A stretch of DNA of 64,000 nucleotides, from contig OZ025274.1 in assembly GCA_964019165.1 (NCBI GenBank), positions 13,887,358 through 13,951,357 on the forward strand. Reading direction: 5' to 3'. The DNA is from Mastigias papua (lineage: Eukaryota > Cnidaria > Scyphozoa > Rhizostomeae > Mastigiidae). The notes beneath the pieces are model-generated. The model was not told the DNA's origin. It did no database searches and was given only the letters and a program-made list of their open reading frames with translations. The position numbers and the translations under genes are program-made. Shown piece by piece: positions 49,179-64,000 of this stretch. Every line of letters starts with the position of its first letter. Positions within the stretch are counted from its first letter, which is position 1.

Positions 49179-49707
49179 AAACAGAGAGTCTCTATCGAAA
49201 TTGGCAGATCATGCAAGAAGCCTATGGGTTACTAAGGATCATAATGCTGATTATGATGATGATTATTATGATAATGATGATGATGATGATACTGAGGAAT
49301 TCGATAGTCTGGACAAGAAACGGGGGGCAGACCAACCACCTGGAACTTGGGGCAAAAGAAACAATGCACCCTCAGGTGTATGGGATAAAAGAGAAAACCA
49401 GCCTCCTGGTGTTTGGGGAAAGCGCAGTAATCAGCCCCCGGGCGTGTGGGGTAAAAGAAGTATTTACCCTAAGAAGAGCTATAAATCAAATAATGAAGGA
49501 GGGAAGGAAGACAAGGGAGATAAAAAGTCATTTGGCGCACTTCTTCAAAAAGCAGCAACGACTAAAGAGAGAGGAGTGAAGTTCGACAACGAAGAATTAC
49601 TTACAATGGCCAGGTACATAGAGAAGAAGCATGCACTAGAGAAAAGGAAATTAGCCCTAATTGACACTATAAAAAGATTAAAGAACACTTTGGGTAAGGA
49701 TGACTAG
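49108..49707 (+). CDS. Wamide (GLWamide-family) neuropeptide precursor
   Basis: A 199-residue secreted preprohormone in one exon. A signal peptide (about 1-22, hydrophobic GLVFVICLINF, ending SQA) is followed by a very acidic Asp/Tyr spacer (about 48-67) and then, after KKR, four peptide units closed by KR: GADQPPGTWG, NNAPSGVWD, ENQPPGVWG, SNQPPGVWG. Units 1, 3 and 4 end in Gly before Lys-Arg, the signal for C-terminal amidation. After trimming of acidic/Asn residues, typical of cnidarian processing, the products would be pyroGlu-PPGTW-amide (one) and pyroGlu-PPGVW-amide (two). Unit 2 has Asp in place of Gly and cannot be amidated. The C-terminal third is charged and helix-prone (about 158-196). 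In other cnidarians GLWamides drive larval metamorphosis, muscle contraction or oocyte maturation. The start at 49108 has A at -3 and gives the signal peptide. A splice acceptor (TTTTCTATAG) sits just upstream. Confidence 0.9.
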   Translation: MKSTIYGLVFVICLINFKFSQAHENRESLSKLADHARSLWVTKDHNADYDDDYYDNDDDDDTEEFDSLDKKRGADQPPGTWGKRNNAPSGVWDKRENQPPGVWGKRSNQPPGVWGKRSIYPKKSYKSNNEGGKEDKGDKKSFGALLQKAATTKERGVKFDNEELLTMARYIEKKHALEKRKLALIDTIKRLKNTLGKDD

Positions 49708-49808
49708 TTAGCAAATGAACGCCACACGAGGTTTTCGAACTGCAATGGGTCTTTAGTTGACGATTTTATTGAAATGATATAGAATTTTATGTGAAGTTAA
49801 AGAGGTGG

Positions 49809-49814
49809 AATAAA
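49809..49814 (+). terminator. polyadenylation signal AATAAA
   Basis: AATAAA lies about 100 bases after the stop codon of the neuropeptide precursor, consistent with a short 3' UTR. Confidence 0.65.
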
Positions 49815-51890
49815 TCTAATAAGCTGGGAATCTGAAAGATATTTTGTTGATTTTATTAGTCCTCTACATTCTTACGTAGATTGGATTGAAGGCCCTTTCT
49901 TCTCACCTCTACTCACCTGGCATACCAATGGCAGGATCGTTGGTCATTTTCAATGTAGTAAATTACTCTGAAGGGTTATCATATTAAAGAGTTTGCTGTG
50001 TTTCTGGTTTTCACTAAACTAGCCAACATGTTATAAATTTTATCAAATGGTTCTACTCGTTTATGTACAGAGCTGATAATGCCCCTCTGTGTATTTCTGC
50101 TAAAAATATGTTCAGCATGCCCAATTGAGTCTACCTTGCACACAGGGTCATCACGAAGATGACCCTTCTGGAGGGAGGGTGTGAAATACAGTGTCGCAAG
50201 CGACATGGGCTCTGGCATTAAATGGTATGATTTCTGATAGCGCAGCCAACACTTTTCAATAGGCATTATATATTGCCGACAGCATGCTAGATATGCTATA
50301 GTGCATTCTGCGAAAGACACAATATATGATTACAACAGTTTTACTAAATTTAGTAGCTCATTTTAGCTAATTCAATTCTCATGACACTACTCCGTGTTTT
50401 GTATTTTTTCTGGAATACATACACCACAAAAGGGAATTAAAAATGACCGAATTTCTACTCTGTTTTGCTGATAGAAAGGGTTGAGAGCTATTTCCAGACA
50501 AACCGATATTGCTTTATTCTAAAGTGGTAGAAAACACTTTATTGAATAAGGGGTATTATATTGCATCCTTTAGTATCCTGTGGTGTACAAACGCCCTTAG
50601 GCCTATTGAATAGTCCTGAAAAAGGAAGAAAAAGCAAAGTTAAGTAGTAGGAGATGAGATCAAGTTTGTAGATTCTGAGAAGGAGGAGGAAGGCAAAACG
50701 TTCCATTGCTTGCAAGTTATAGGATTGAATGATTTAGGAGAAAACGCATATTTGCTATTACTGCATTACTCCACGTTCATTACTGAGAAGCTTTAGAGTT
50801 TATCTGAAGAAACCTATTCTATTTCATGGGCTTCTTCGGAAGAAGACAAGGCATTCCTTGGTTCTTGGACAATCTCAAACACGAACATTAATCATGTACT
50901 CATGCCTAATATGCGCTTTGATATTAGGATTGTATTTGCCAACATGTACCTGTTGTGCCACAAGTCTCAAGAATGGGTGCATTTTCTGTGCTAGTAAATG
51001 CAATTCTCCTCTCAAAGAGCTAAGTTCCCAATCTTCTTCATAATGCATAACTACAATTACGATTGCTAAATTCCAGTCTTTAAAAACATAAATTAAATGT
51101 TTTAATCCTTTCTCCTTCTGCATATTTACAACTCTCCTTTTCCATTGCTTGGGCCTCCAAAATAGATGCCTGCCACCTTCCTCGCACACCGATAAAGCTA
51201 ACACATCGTTTCCAGTGTTGACAGCGAAGCAACCTTGAAATTGAATATAAATATATCCACTATTTTCTGGAAGAGAAACCTGCTGCTACACAGTTATAAC
51301 TATTCTTACCTGAAGGAAATTATCTATCACTCCATCCATAGCGCAAGAGGCTCCTTAACAAAAAATCTACCTGTAGGACCAAATTTCCAGAGTGCACTTT
51401 TCCTATCGTCACGTTGTTATCATTCTATGTTACAGATTCAAAACTAAAACACACTTATTACATACTTCTGATTGTGGCCTTCACTATGGGAAAAGACTCA
51501 AGGTCATCATATTCCAACTTTGAGAGACCACCAAGTAAAAGCATTAAAACCAAACAAAAGTGTTTTTTGTGTTCATTAAAATCACATAACTCTGAGTTTT
51601 ACGCTGTTTGCGATCATCACATGTGCTGGAATGTGTTAAATAAATATATGTTAAATTTTGCTAGGCAAAATGTTTACCATGTCATTTTACTCAGTAAAAA
51701 ATGCCTATCGTGTTCGGCGCGGATGTTATGGGAGACTTTGTTTTACACTTGGTAATGCTATTGATGTGAAGGAAGAGCCCTGTGCTATTACGTTACATAA
51801 CTTTAAGTTGGAAGAGAAAATGCAGGTGTTGGCAATGAATGATAAACTAATTTATATGTATGGACTGTGAAATCATCTCTGTTGGATTTA
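49815..51890. other. stretch without a recognised gene
   Basis: No exon is supportable. It contains one member (51255-51425) of an inverted dispersed repeat pair whose other member is at 54930-55110. Confidence 0.4.
51255..51425 (+). repeat. dispersed repeat, copy 1
   Basis: The block with CCTGAAGGAAATTATCTATC, ACTCCATCCATAGCGCAAGA and a TCCTTAACAAAAAATCTACC-type end recurs in reverse complement at 54930-55110 with moderate divergence. Confidence 0.6.
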
Positions 51891-51893
51891 TGC

Positions 51894-51896
<3 letters not shown>

Positions 51897-51936
<40 letters not shown>
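51897..51936. repeat. (TA)n tract
   Basis: A pure TA run just left of the small palindrome at 51980-52092. Confidence 0.95.
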
Positions 51937-51940
<4 letters not shown>

Positions 51941-51979
51941 TCAAAAAGCTACAACCAACCAAGTAATTTATAAGTATAG

Positions 51980-52092
51980 ATAGAATTCAAGAAATAAAAT
52001 TACTCGATTTCAAATGTTTCGGCACAAGCCTTCTGATGAAGGCTTGTGCCGAAACGTTTGAAATCGAGTAATTTTATATCTTGAATTCTATG
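51980..52092. mobile_element. small palindrome of retroelement ends with a hammerhead-like motif
   Basis: Near-perfect arms of about 50 bases (ATAGAATTCAAG..AAAATTACTCGATTTCAAA..GTTTCGGCACAAGCCTTC and its reverse complement) flank a TGAT centre near 52034-52037. On the plus strand CTGATGA (52033-52039) is followed by one A, a GGC-TTGT-GCC hairpin (52041-52050) and GAAACG: a hammerhead-like core with one extra nucleotide. (TA)n tracts lie on both sides. The third copy of this end sequence is at 52201-52260. Confidence 0.6.
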
Positions 52093-52109
52093 TATATATA
52101 TATATATAA

Positions 52110-52186
<77 letters not shown>

Positions 52187-52200
52187 TTATATTTATATAT
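52093..52200. repeat. (TA)n tract with TTTATA units
   Basis: A TA run with a terminal (TATATT)n stretch that separates the palindrome from the third end-sequence copy. Confidence 0.95.
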
Positions 52201-52258
52201 ATAGACCCTCAAGAAAAAATTCCAACTTTTAAAACGTTTCGGCACAAGCCTTCATCAG

Positions 52259-52260
<2 letters not shown>
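52201..52260 (-). mobile_element. retroelement end fragment with hammerhead-like motif
   Basis: On the minus strand CTGATGA (52258 down to 52252), an extra A, the GGC-TTGT-GCC hairpin and GAAACGTTTT, then sequence diverging from the palindrome arms. A (TA)n tract follows at 52259-52352. Confidence 0.55.

Positions 52261-52352
<92 letters not shown>
52259..52352. repeat. (TA)n tract
   Basis: A pure TA run between the hammerhead-like fragment and the LINE fragment at 52353. Confidence 0.97.
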
Positions 52353-52355
<3 letters not shown>

Positions 52356-53060
52356 AATACCTAGGAGTACACATAGATAGTAAGCTTAAATGGAAAGACC
52401 ATATAAATGGAGTTGCATTGAAAGTGACTCGTGCTACAGCAGTGACTAGATATTCCAAGAAATTCATCCCTAAACACACTTTAAAGATGCTATATCAGGG
52501 CCTTGTGGAACCTCACTTTAGGTTTTACTGCTCTGTTTGGGGATCAAGTGGGGTCACTACCCGCCGCATTCTAGAAAAGTCACAAAAGCAGAGTTTTGAG
52601 AATCATTACAGATAGCCCATACGATGCGCCTGCCAAACCACTCCTTAGACAACTTAGATTACCTACTATAGCTGTGATGATTTGTCAAGAGTCTGCAAGC
52701 ATGGTTTATAAAGCAATAAATAGCCAAACACCAACTTACCTGCCCAGTCTCTTTAATAGCATATCTGCAGTGACGAGCAGGACGCTTCACAATTCCAACT
52801 TGAATCTCAGACCCCCAAAATTGAAAATGAACCTTGGGCAAAACTGCTTTGCATACGGGGGGGGGGGGGGGGCTACGATCTGCAACTCACTGCTAAATGA
52901 CTGTAAAACAGCCTGTGTTTTTCCAGCGTTCAAAGCGAAGCTAAAAACCATAGTTGCATAAAGACCATGCGTGCACAAATTTTCTGTATTTCATGTGATA
53001 CTTTTATGTCTTTTTTCGTAAGATACTAGTTACTAGTTTTGAACATTTGTAAATTAGTTT
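52353..53060 (+). pseudogene. LINE 3' fragment (RT thumb to C terminus)
   Basis: Frame: [20 protein letters not shown], then [20 protein letters not shown], then [21 protein letters not shown] frameshift near 52595 leads to [19 protein letters not shown], then MVYKAINSQTPTYLPSLFN and a stop at 52961. This is the classic C-terminal region of CR1/L2-like LINEs. A run of about 15 G at 52857-52872 interrupts a GxxxWN-like site. It is truncated at the 5' side exactly where the (TA)n tract begins. Confidence 0.8.
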
Positions 53061-56000
53061 TTGACATGGCCCACTGAAAAACAAATGTATGATTAGAGGG
53101 GTTACCATGTATAAACGTGAAAATGGATATTGACACCTGTATGTTGGCGACAAAGTCGCACAAATTTCATATTGTTAGATTGGTGTACATCTACTTGAAC
53201 ATTGGTGACAATTTTCTTTTCTGTCCTCTTGGACGAATTGATGGAAGAATACATCACACACACAGACTGCATGACAAATGCCATGTGCAATCCCTCTTCA
53301 CGAAAGTTGATCATCATAGGCAGGGTTTTTTTCTGTAAATGACTAAACAAAGGCCTAACCTAGTGTTTTATTGCAGATTCCTAGCAAATTGACTATGGAG
53401 ATTACATATCCGAAATGGGCCACTTGCCATCTTGACCGGAGGTAGGTCAATTGTATGACCAAAAATGGTGACAATTGCACATGTTTCTATCATTTATTTG
53501 CCTATATAATACTTAATATCACCAATATATGCATTTTTAGAACCAGCAACACAAGATCTATCGATTGATACCAATTTTACTTGTTTAAAGCAATGTTTCT
53601 ATTTTTAGCAATGACGTCATCAAACGTTTGCTTGCACTTTGAATTGATTTCCTTGATGATACGCACATTATATTGCCCCCTTGAACTTTCTATGTTGTCC
53701 AGAACGTATTTCTCGACTCATAGGAGGTGCTTTCTTTCTATTTTAATAGATTATATCTGCTATCTAATAATGGATTAACTCAACAGTTGTTCTTGTATTC
53801 ACTACGTGAAAAGCCCCTAAAATGATTAACTTAGTTGTCTATCTTGAATTCACATATTAAACTCATAATCACTCGTAGATCAAAATAATATCTGGTGTTT
53901 CTTTCTGTTACTCTTTGTTACTGTATCAATGGATGTATGCATTGATTCCTCATTTTCGTTTTCTGAAGTATCATTTAAGGTGTCATTGACAAACAATAGT
54001 GGGATTTTGCAATAAAAAATTATTCAATATATTCGCCACCTAGATATATACATCTGATTATGTAATGCCAATGTCAAGGCGTCGCAATATGGTATCTTCA
54101 GCACTGTTCACTCATTCTGTTTACTCCTGTATATAGACATCACCCTAGTGCAGATACATTGACGTAATGATCAACCTAGTCTAGGAAATCACTAATCCTA
54201 GCGAGAATACCTGTAGTTTAGATGGCAGCGTCATAGTTTGAAAGAGGGGCCTTCCGGGTTAGCATTGCCCTATGTTGTATAGCATGATATTAATTACGCA
54301 TCTAAGCAGAGGAGAAGCCAGAAAATCGATTTCTCTGTAGTCGATCAAGTGAACTGAGCAAGGAAAACTACAAGGAACTGGAGCAATGAAGCATCCATTC
54401 TTCACGGAGTTGAAACTCTGAGGAAGCTACATAAATGAATAGTGTCACATGCCCATGACGATATGGTAACTTAAGTGTTCAAAGGAAAATTGGAAAGGAA
54501 TTTTGATGCACTGAGACTTTGATAAAGCACAAGTATCAAGAACAAAAACTATGAAAAGTTCCTTAGGGAATTTTCCCTTAGTAGTATAAGGTATTTAAAT
54601 ATTTTGGCATTCTACATGTCGGTTCCTTATAAAGTGGTTCCTTATAAAGTGGTTCCTTATAAAAAGCGTTTTAGGTGAATGCTGAGAATAAAAGCGGGAG
54701 GATAGGAAAGAGCATGTGGGAAGTTCATCCTTAGCAAAAACCCAGCCAACCCATGCGCGCGAAACAGAGTTAAGATCTCGTTATCATGTTTTAACTACCA
54801 TCATTGATAGGCCCCACATTCTCATATTCTCATTCCGCGTACAAATATGGCAATGTCTCCCTGGCCTGGAGTGTCCTTTTTAGGAAGTGAACTTTTTGCA
54901 GGTGACTCGACGAGCGTTGCCTTGGAAATACGAAATCGCGGCATTGTTTAAAGTGAAACACGGAAAGGATTTGGAGTTGTATTGCCAGTTGGATGATTCG
55001 TTAATATCCATCAGTAGATTTTTTGTTGAGGAAACTCTAGCGTTATGGATGGAGTGATAGACAGTTTCCCTCAGGTAAAAAATTGTAGCTATGTAGTAGC
55101 AGGTGTCTCCTTTAGCAAATAATAATGAAGATGCTTTAAGCGACCTTCGAAGTAATGGCCTACTGCTCATGTCCAGGACCCAGATGAATGCCATAGATGC
55201 GAGCTTATCAGTTTAGGTGTATGCTTTGTCTGAATGCAGTTTAATTTGAACATACGTTACTGAGGCCTCTCAGCTGCAGTGCCATTGACCTCCTGGCAAA
55301 CATGGGCTCCTACAACAGACAGAACCATTAACCAATCGAGAAAACTATACTGCACGTTGATAGTTCATTTGTTGTTACACAGTGATGGTACACGAACCTT
55401 CACAGTTTGACAGTTGCGCCCTAAACCTCGTGGACAGTTTGGCAGCTTCCCACCCGAGATACTCCCAGGAAACGTCCACTGCACACTTGATGAAATGGAC
55501 TTATATAAATCTGAAAGCCCAAGCTAAAGGGCTGTTCACTATTTACAGAGGGGTTGGTATCGAAGAGAAATTGGTTGAGTGGGAGAAATTTCTGATAGAA
55601 GAAGGTTGGGTAGATATAGGTAGATATCACAACTGCAGATAGTAGCCTTAGAATTTTCAAGAAATCAATGTGCCTTATGGTGCTGTACAGTTTTGAACAG
55701 TTTATTTAACCTTTTCTACAGTGGTGACTTCTAGAATGTCTAAGGAGGGAGGTTCCAGGTGTAATTTCATAATAGGTGTGGCATTACTGCAACCAGACCC
55801 ACATTTTCAAAGATGAGAATATGATATCTTAGCTTAATTTAGCCCTGATGAAAATTTAACCTTAATTGAATCTAAAAGTACTTTCTTACACAATTTTACA
55901 TTGATGCTCCTGATGTTGATTGGAAGTATATGCTTACTCTCCAGCCAGAATAAAGGGGGATGGCAGTAAGCCAGGGGGTTGGAAAAAGTGTAGACGTTCC

Positions 56001-56982
56001 TGAGTGGGGGAGGGGGCCTGCAATAAGCAGGGGGGGTGAAAAAGTTCCAAAGTGAATGTCTATGGGGTGGACTGTTCTAAATGGAGTTGGAGAGAAGGAT
56101 AACATATGCATTGGATGAAAAACTTTAGCTTTTAATAGAGAGCTTATTACATTTATTACATATTTTCTAGTATACTAAAAATGTCTATCATTGTCTTTCA
56201 TGATGTCATCATCATCGGCACAACTGTCAACTGTGTTCTCAGTGCTTCTTGCAGCACTCACGTCACGCAAGCATCTTTTCAACACAACATATATTGACCA
56301 TGACTTACTTTCACTGGAAAATTCTCAATCTGGTTAGGAAAATGCTCTCTTGGCTCAAAATAAATAAGTGGGGAGGGGGGTTGCAATAATAGTGTCCTGG
56401 TATGCATTTTTTGAAAAAAATGAATAGTTGGGGGATTCTTTTCTGGACTGGAGAGTATGCCTATGAACTTTGCTTGATGGTACCCCTGAGATTTCAACAA
56501 GACCATGCCATACTCTGTGGACTGGCAGGCATGGATATTATATTATCAGGCCTAGTTTTCCCCTCAGGAAAGTAAAAGCAAAGATAAGATGAAAGTTCAC
56601 ATATAGGCCATCCCAACTTGAAGACCACAAAATCAGAAGGAAGCATTGTTCATTTTTTTCATTTTTGTCAATGTGTGCTACCCTTGACAACAGCAGATGC
56701 CTCTGCACATAGGCCACATCCCTTATTTTTAAAATCAAAATTATGACAAGAGGTGTAGCCTATACAAGGGTTTCTGTACCACACAGTGTTTTCTACATTT
56801 GTTGGGCCATATTCCATGTCCTGTTATTTACTCCTCATGGGCAGTTGTTTTGATTCAAGGGCAGTGCAGACATTGAGGATTACATTTTCTATTGTCAGCA
56901 CCACACACAAGAAACTTGTCACTTGTAAGTGTTGAATTCCTTTTCATCTGATGATGGCCTTTACCCATCCTCTTCATTGCAG
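53061..56982. other. stretch without a recognised gene
   Basis: It contains three direct copies of a 17-18-base unit (GGTTCCTTATAAAGT) at about 54620-54665 and the inverted repeat member at 54930-55110. The 5' exon(s) of the RAB34-like gene should lie here or further upstream, but none could be assigned. The open frame 55382-55642 has no recognisable domain. Confidence 0.45.
54930..55110 (-). repeat. dispersed repeat, copy 2
   Basis: Reverse-complement relative of 51255-51425; the shared block on the minus strand includes CTATCACTCCATCCATAACG. Confidence 0.6.
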
Positions 56983-62720
<5,738 letters not shown>

Positions 62721-64000
62721 GTAAGTACCCATCAATGCTTCAAGTTGTGCTCTTTCATTGACCCTGTTTTGTCACTCTGCCAGATACATAGCCATTGTCA
62801 TCCAAAGGAAAAGTTAGGGCAGCCCATTTTCGCAAAATGTAATTAAGATAGCTATAAAAAATTAAATTTGCACCAGAGGAAATGATAGAGAAAAGGAAGA
62901 CTTGGTTAAATCACAAATTAAAAACATCAGCGTTTTTATGTAAGCACTTTACTTTTGTTTGAAGAATGGTTTAGCTATGATATAGGTCTATAAAGTATCC
63001 ATTTTCAAGAACATTTTGTGAGGAAATGGTGAGAGTTGAAAAAATGAAGCTGGGAAATTTTTCATTTGAAACTACCCAGTATCAAGGTAGATCTTCCTGC
63101 TTTGGAAAATGGAAAGCCTAAGCATGACCACTGGTACACAGTTGATTTGTAAATTGAATGTAGAATCTCATACCATACCATGAAATCAGTTACTTTAAAG
63201 ATTAGTATGTGATCCAATCTACCAACATGTTAAGACATGAGGCATAGATCACATTATACTTATTAGAATAGCAAATTCATTTTAAAATATCAATGTGTGC
63301 ACAGGATAACATGAATCAATGTCTACTGAAGCATAAGATAGATCAGCTATTTATAAATGCATCATGATAGATTTTTGTAAATAAGGAGACTGTCATCATC
63401 TGTAACTTTTATCATTTGAAGTTGACTTAATCAGGTGTAGAATTAGCCAACCTCTCAACTGAGAGTTTATAGGTAGAATGGCGGATCAACTTAATGCCTC
63501 ATGCTTTGAACTTCTCTTCAATAAATACAATATTTAACTTATAACCGGCAGCTGTAAAATGCAGGTTATCACTTCATATAGCATGCAGGTCATGCTGGCA
63601 GCTGCTTTCATGTTTATTAGAAGACCATGCAATTTGATCTGTGTCTTAGAGAAGCAAGGCTAGAGGCTGTCAATGAATCTAAAAGCATGTTGAGATGACA
63701 TACCAATAACATATTCAGATGGGAATGAAGTGCATTCATATCATTATCCAGTCAATATCAAATTATCAGACTGCCCTGTACTTACTTTGTAAATGGCTGG
63801 GCATTTTGCATTGTGCAAGAATTTCGTAGGACACATATGAATTGATATTTTATGGAAATGAATATCAAATGTGCTGCATTTTACATGACCTGGTGACCTA
63901 CATTATACAGTTACCCAATTATAGCCAGGAAATGATCAGTTGTTTTTCATAGTAGAGAGTGAATTGACATGGGAATATACATTGTAACACCCTTTTTGAA
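62721..64000 (+). other. intron of the RAB34-like gene, no exon seen
   Basis: After the GTAAGT donor at 62721 I see no acceptor followed by a WDTAGQE-type exon and no recognisable repeat. The gene continues past the window. Confidence 0.55.

Noticed and set aside
51414..51755. Cys/His-containing frame (KCFLCSLKSHNSEF, CDHHMC) as a zinc-finger exon
   Set aside because: Spacing fits no zinc-finger family I know, and no splice context or neighbouring exon supports it.
52857..52872. G-run as a quadruplex regulatory element
   Set aside because: A single homopolymer run inside a dead LINE fragment, more likely slippage or a sequencing-prone tract.
55382..55642. 86-codon frame as the first exon of the RAB34-like gene
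   Set aside because: No resemblance to RAB34/36 N termini and no donor that would join 56983 in phase could be defended.

Overview
The window is animal nuclear DNA. Its genes are split by GT-AG introns, it is AT-rich, and it carries many microsatellites and fragments of several retroelement families. The best clue to the organism is a single-exon neuropeptide precursor at 49108-49707 that would release PPGVW-amide and PPGTW-amide peptides. These belong to the cnidarian GLWamide (Wamide) family. From memory of published precursors, the PPGVW form points to a medusozoan (scyphozoan, cubozoan or similar); that placement is inference.

Layout. (1) 1237-11026, plus strand: 14 coding exons of an SV2/SVOP-like major facilitator transporter, complete at the C terminus and lacking its first exon(s). 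Two decayed LINE fragments lie in its introns. (2) 11027-15716: no gene seen. (3) 15717-26317, plus strand: six exons of a secreted-type class III GH18 chitinase-like protein. The fold is recognisable but the catalytic motif is destroyed, and there is a long acidic/proline, basic, glutamine-rich and Ser-Gly tail. (4) 26318-49100: mostly non-coding, with tRNA-derived SINEs, dispersed repeats, long (TA)n tracts, and a hammerhead-ribozyme-bearing inverted repeat near 36.6 kb. A minus-strand LINE fragment lies at 47.76-48.75 kb. (5) 49101-49814: the Wamide precursor with its polyadenylation signal. (6) 51.9-53.0 kb: a small palindrome with hammerhead-like motifs embedded in (TA)n, followed by a LINE 3' fragment. 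(7) 56983-62720 and beyond, plus strand: three internal exons of a RAB34/RAB36-type small GTPase that runs off the window. Its second visible intron holds a near-perfect 3.6 kb palindrome (58581-62224) of two head-to-head Penelope-like retroelement copies. Each copy has an intact reverse transcriptase and GIY-YIG endonuclease, and each ends in a hammerhead-like motif and (TA)n.

The genes are not an operon and show no shared pathway. Three points deserve most attention: the catalytically dead chitinase with a proteoglycan-like tail; the canonical minimal hammerhead with a palindromic stem III at 36656-36694; and the repeated pairing of palindromic, ribozyme-bearing retroelement ends with (TA)n tracts.
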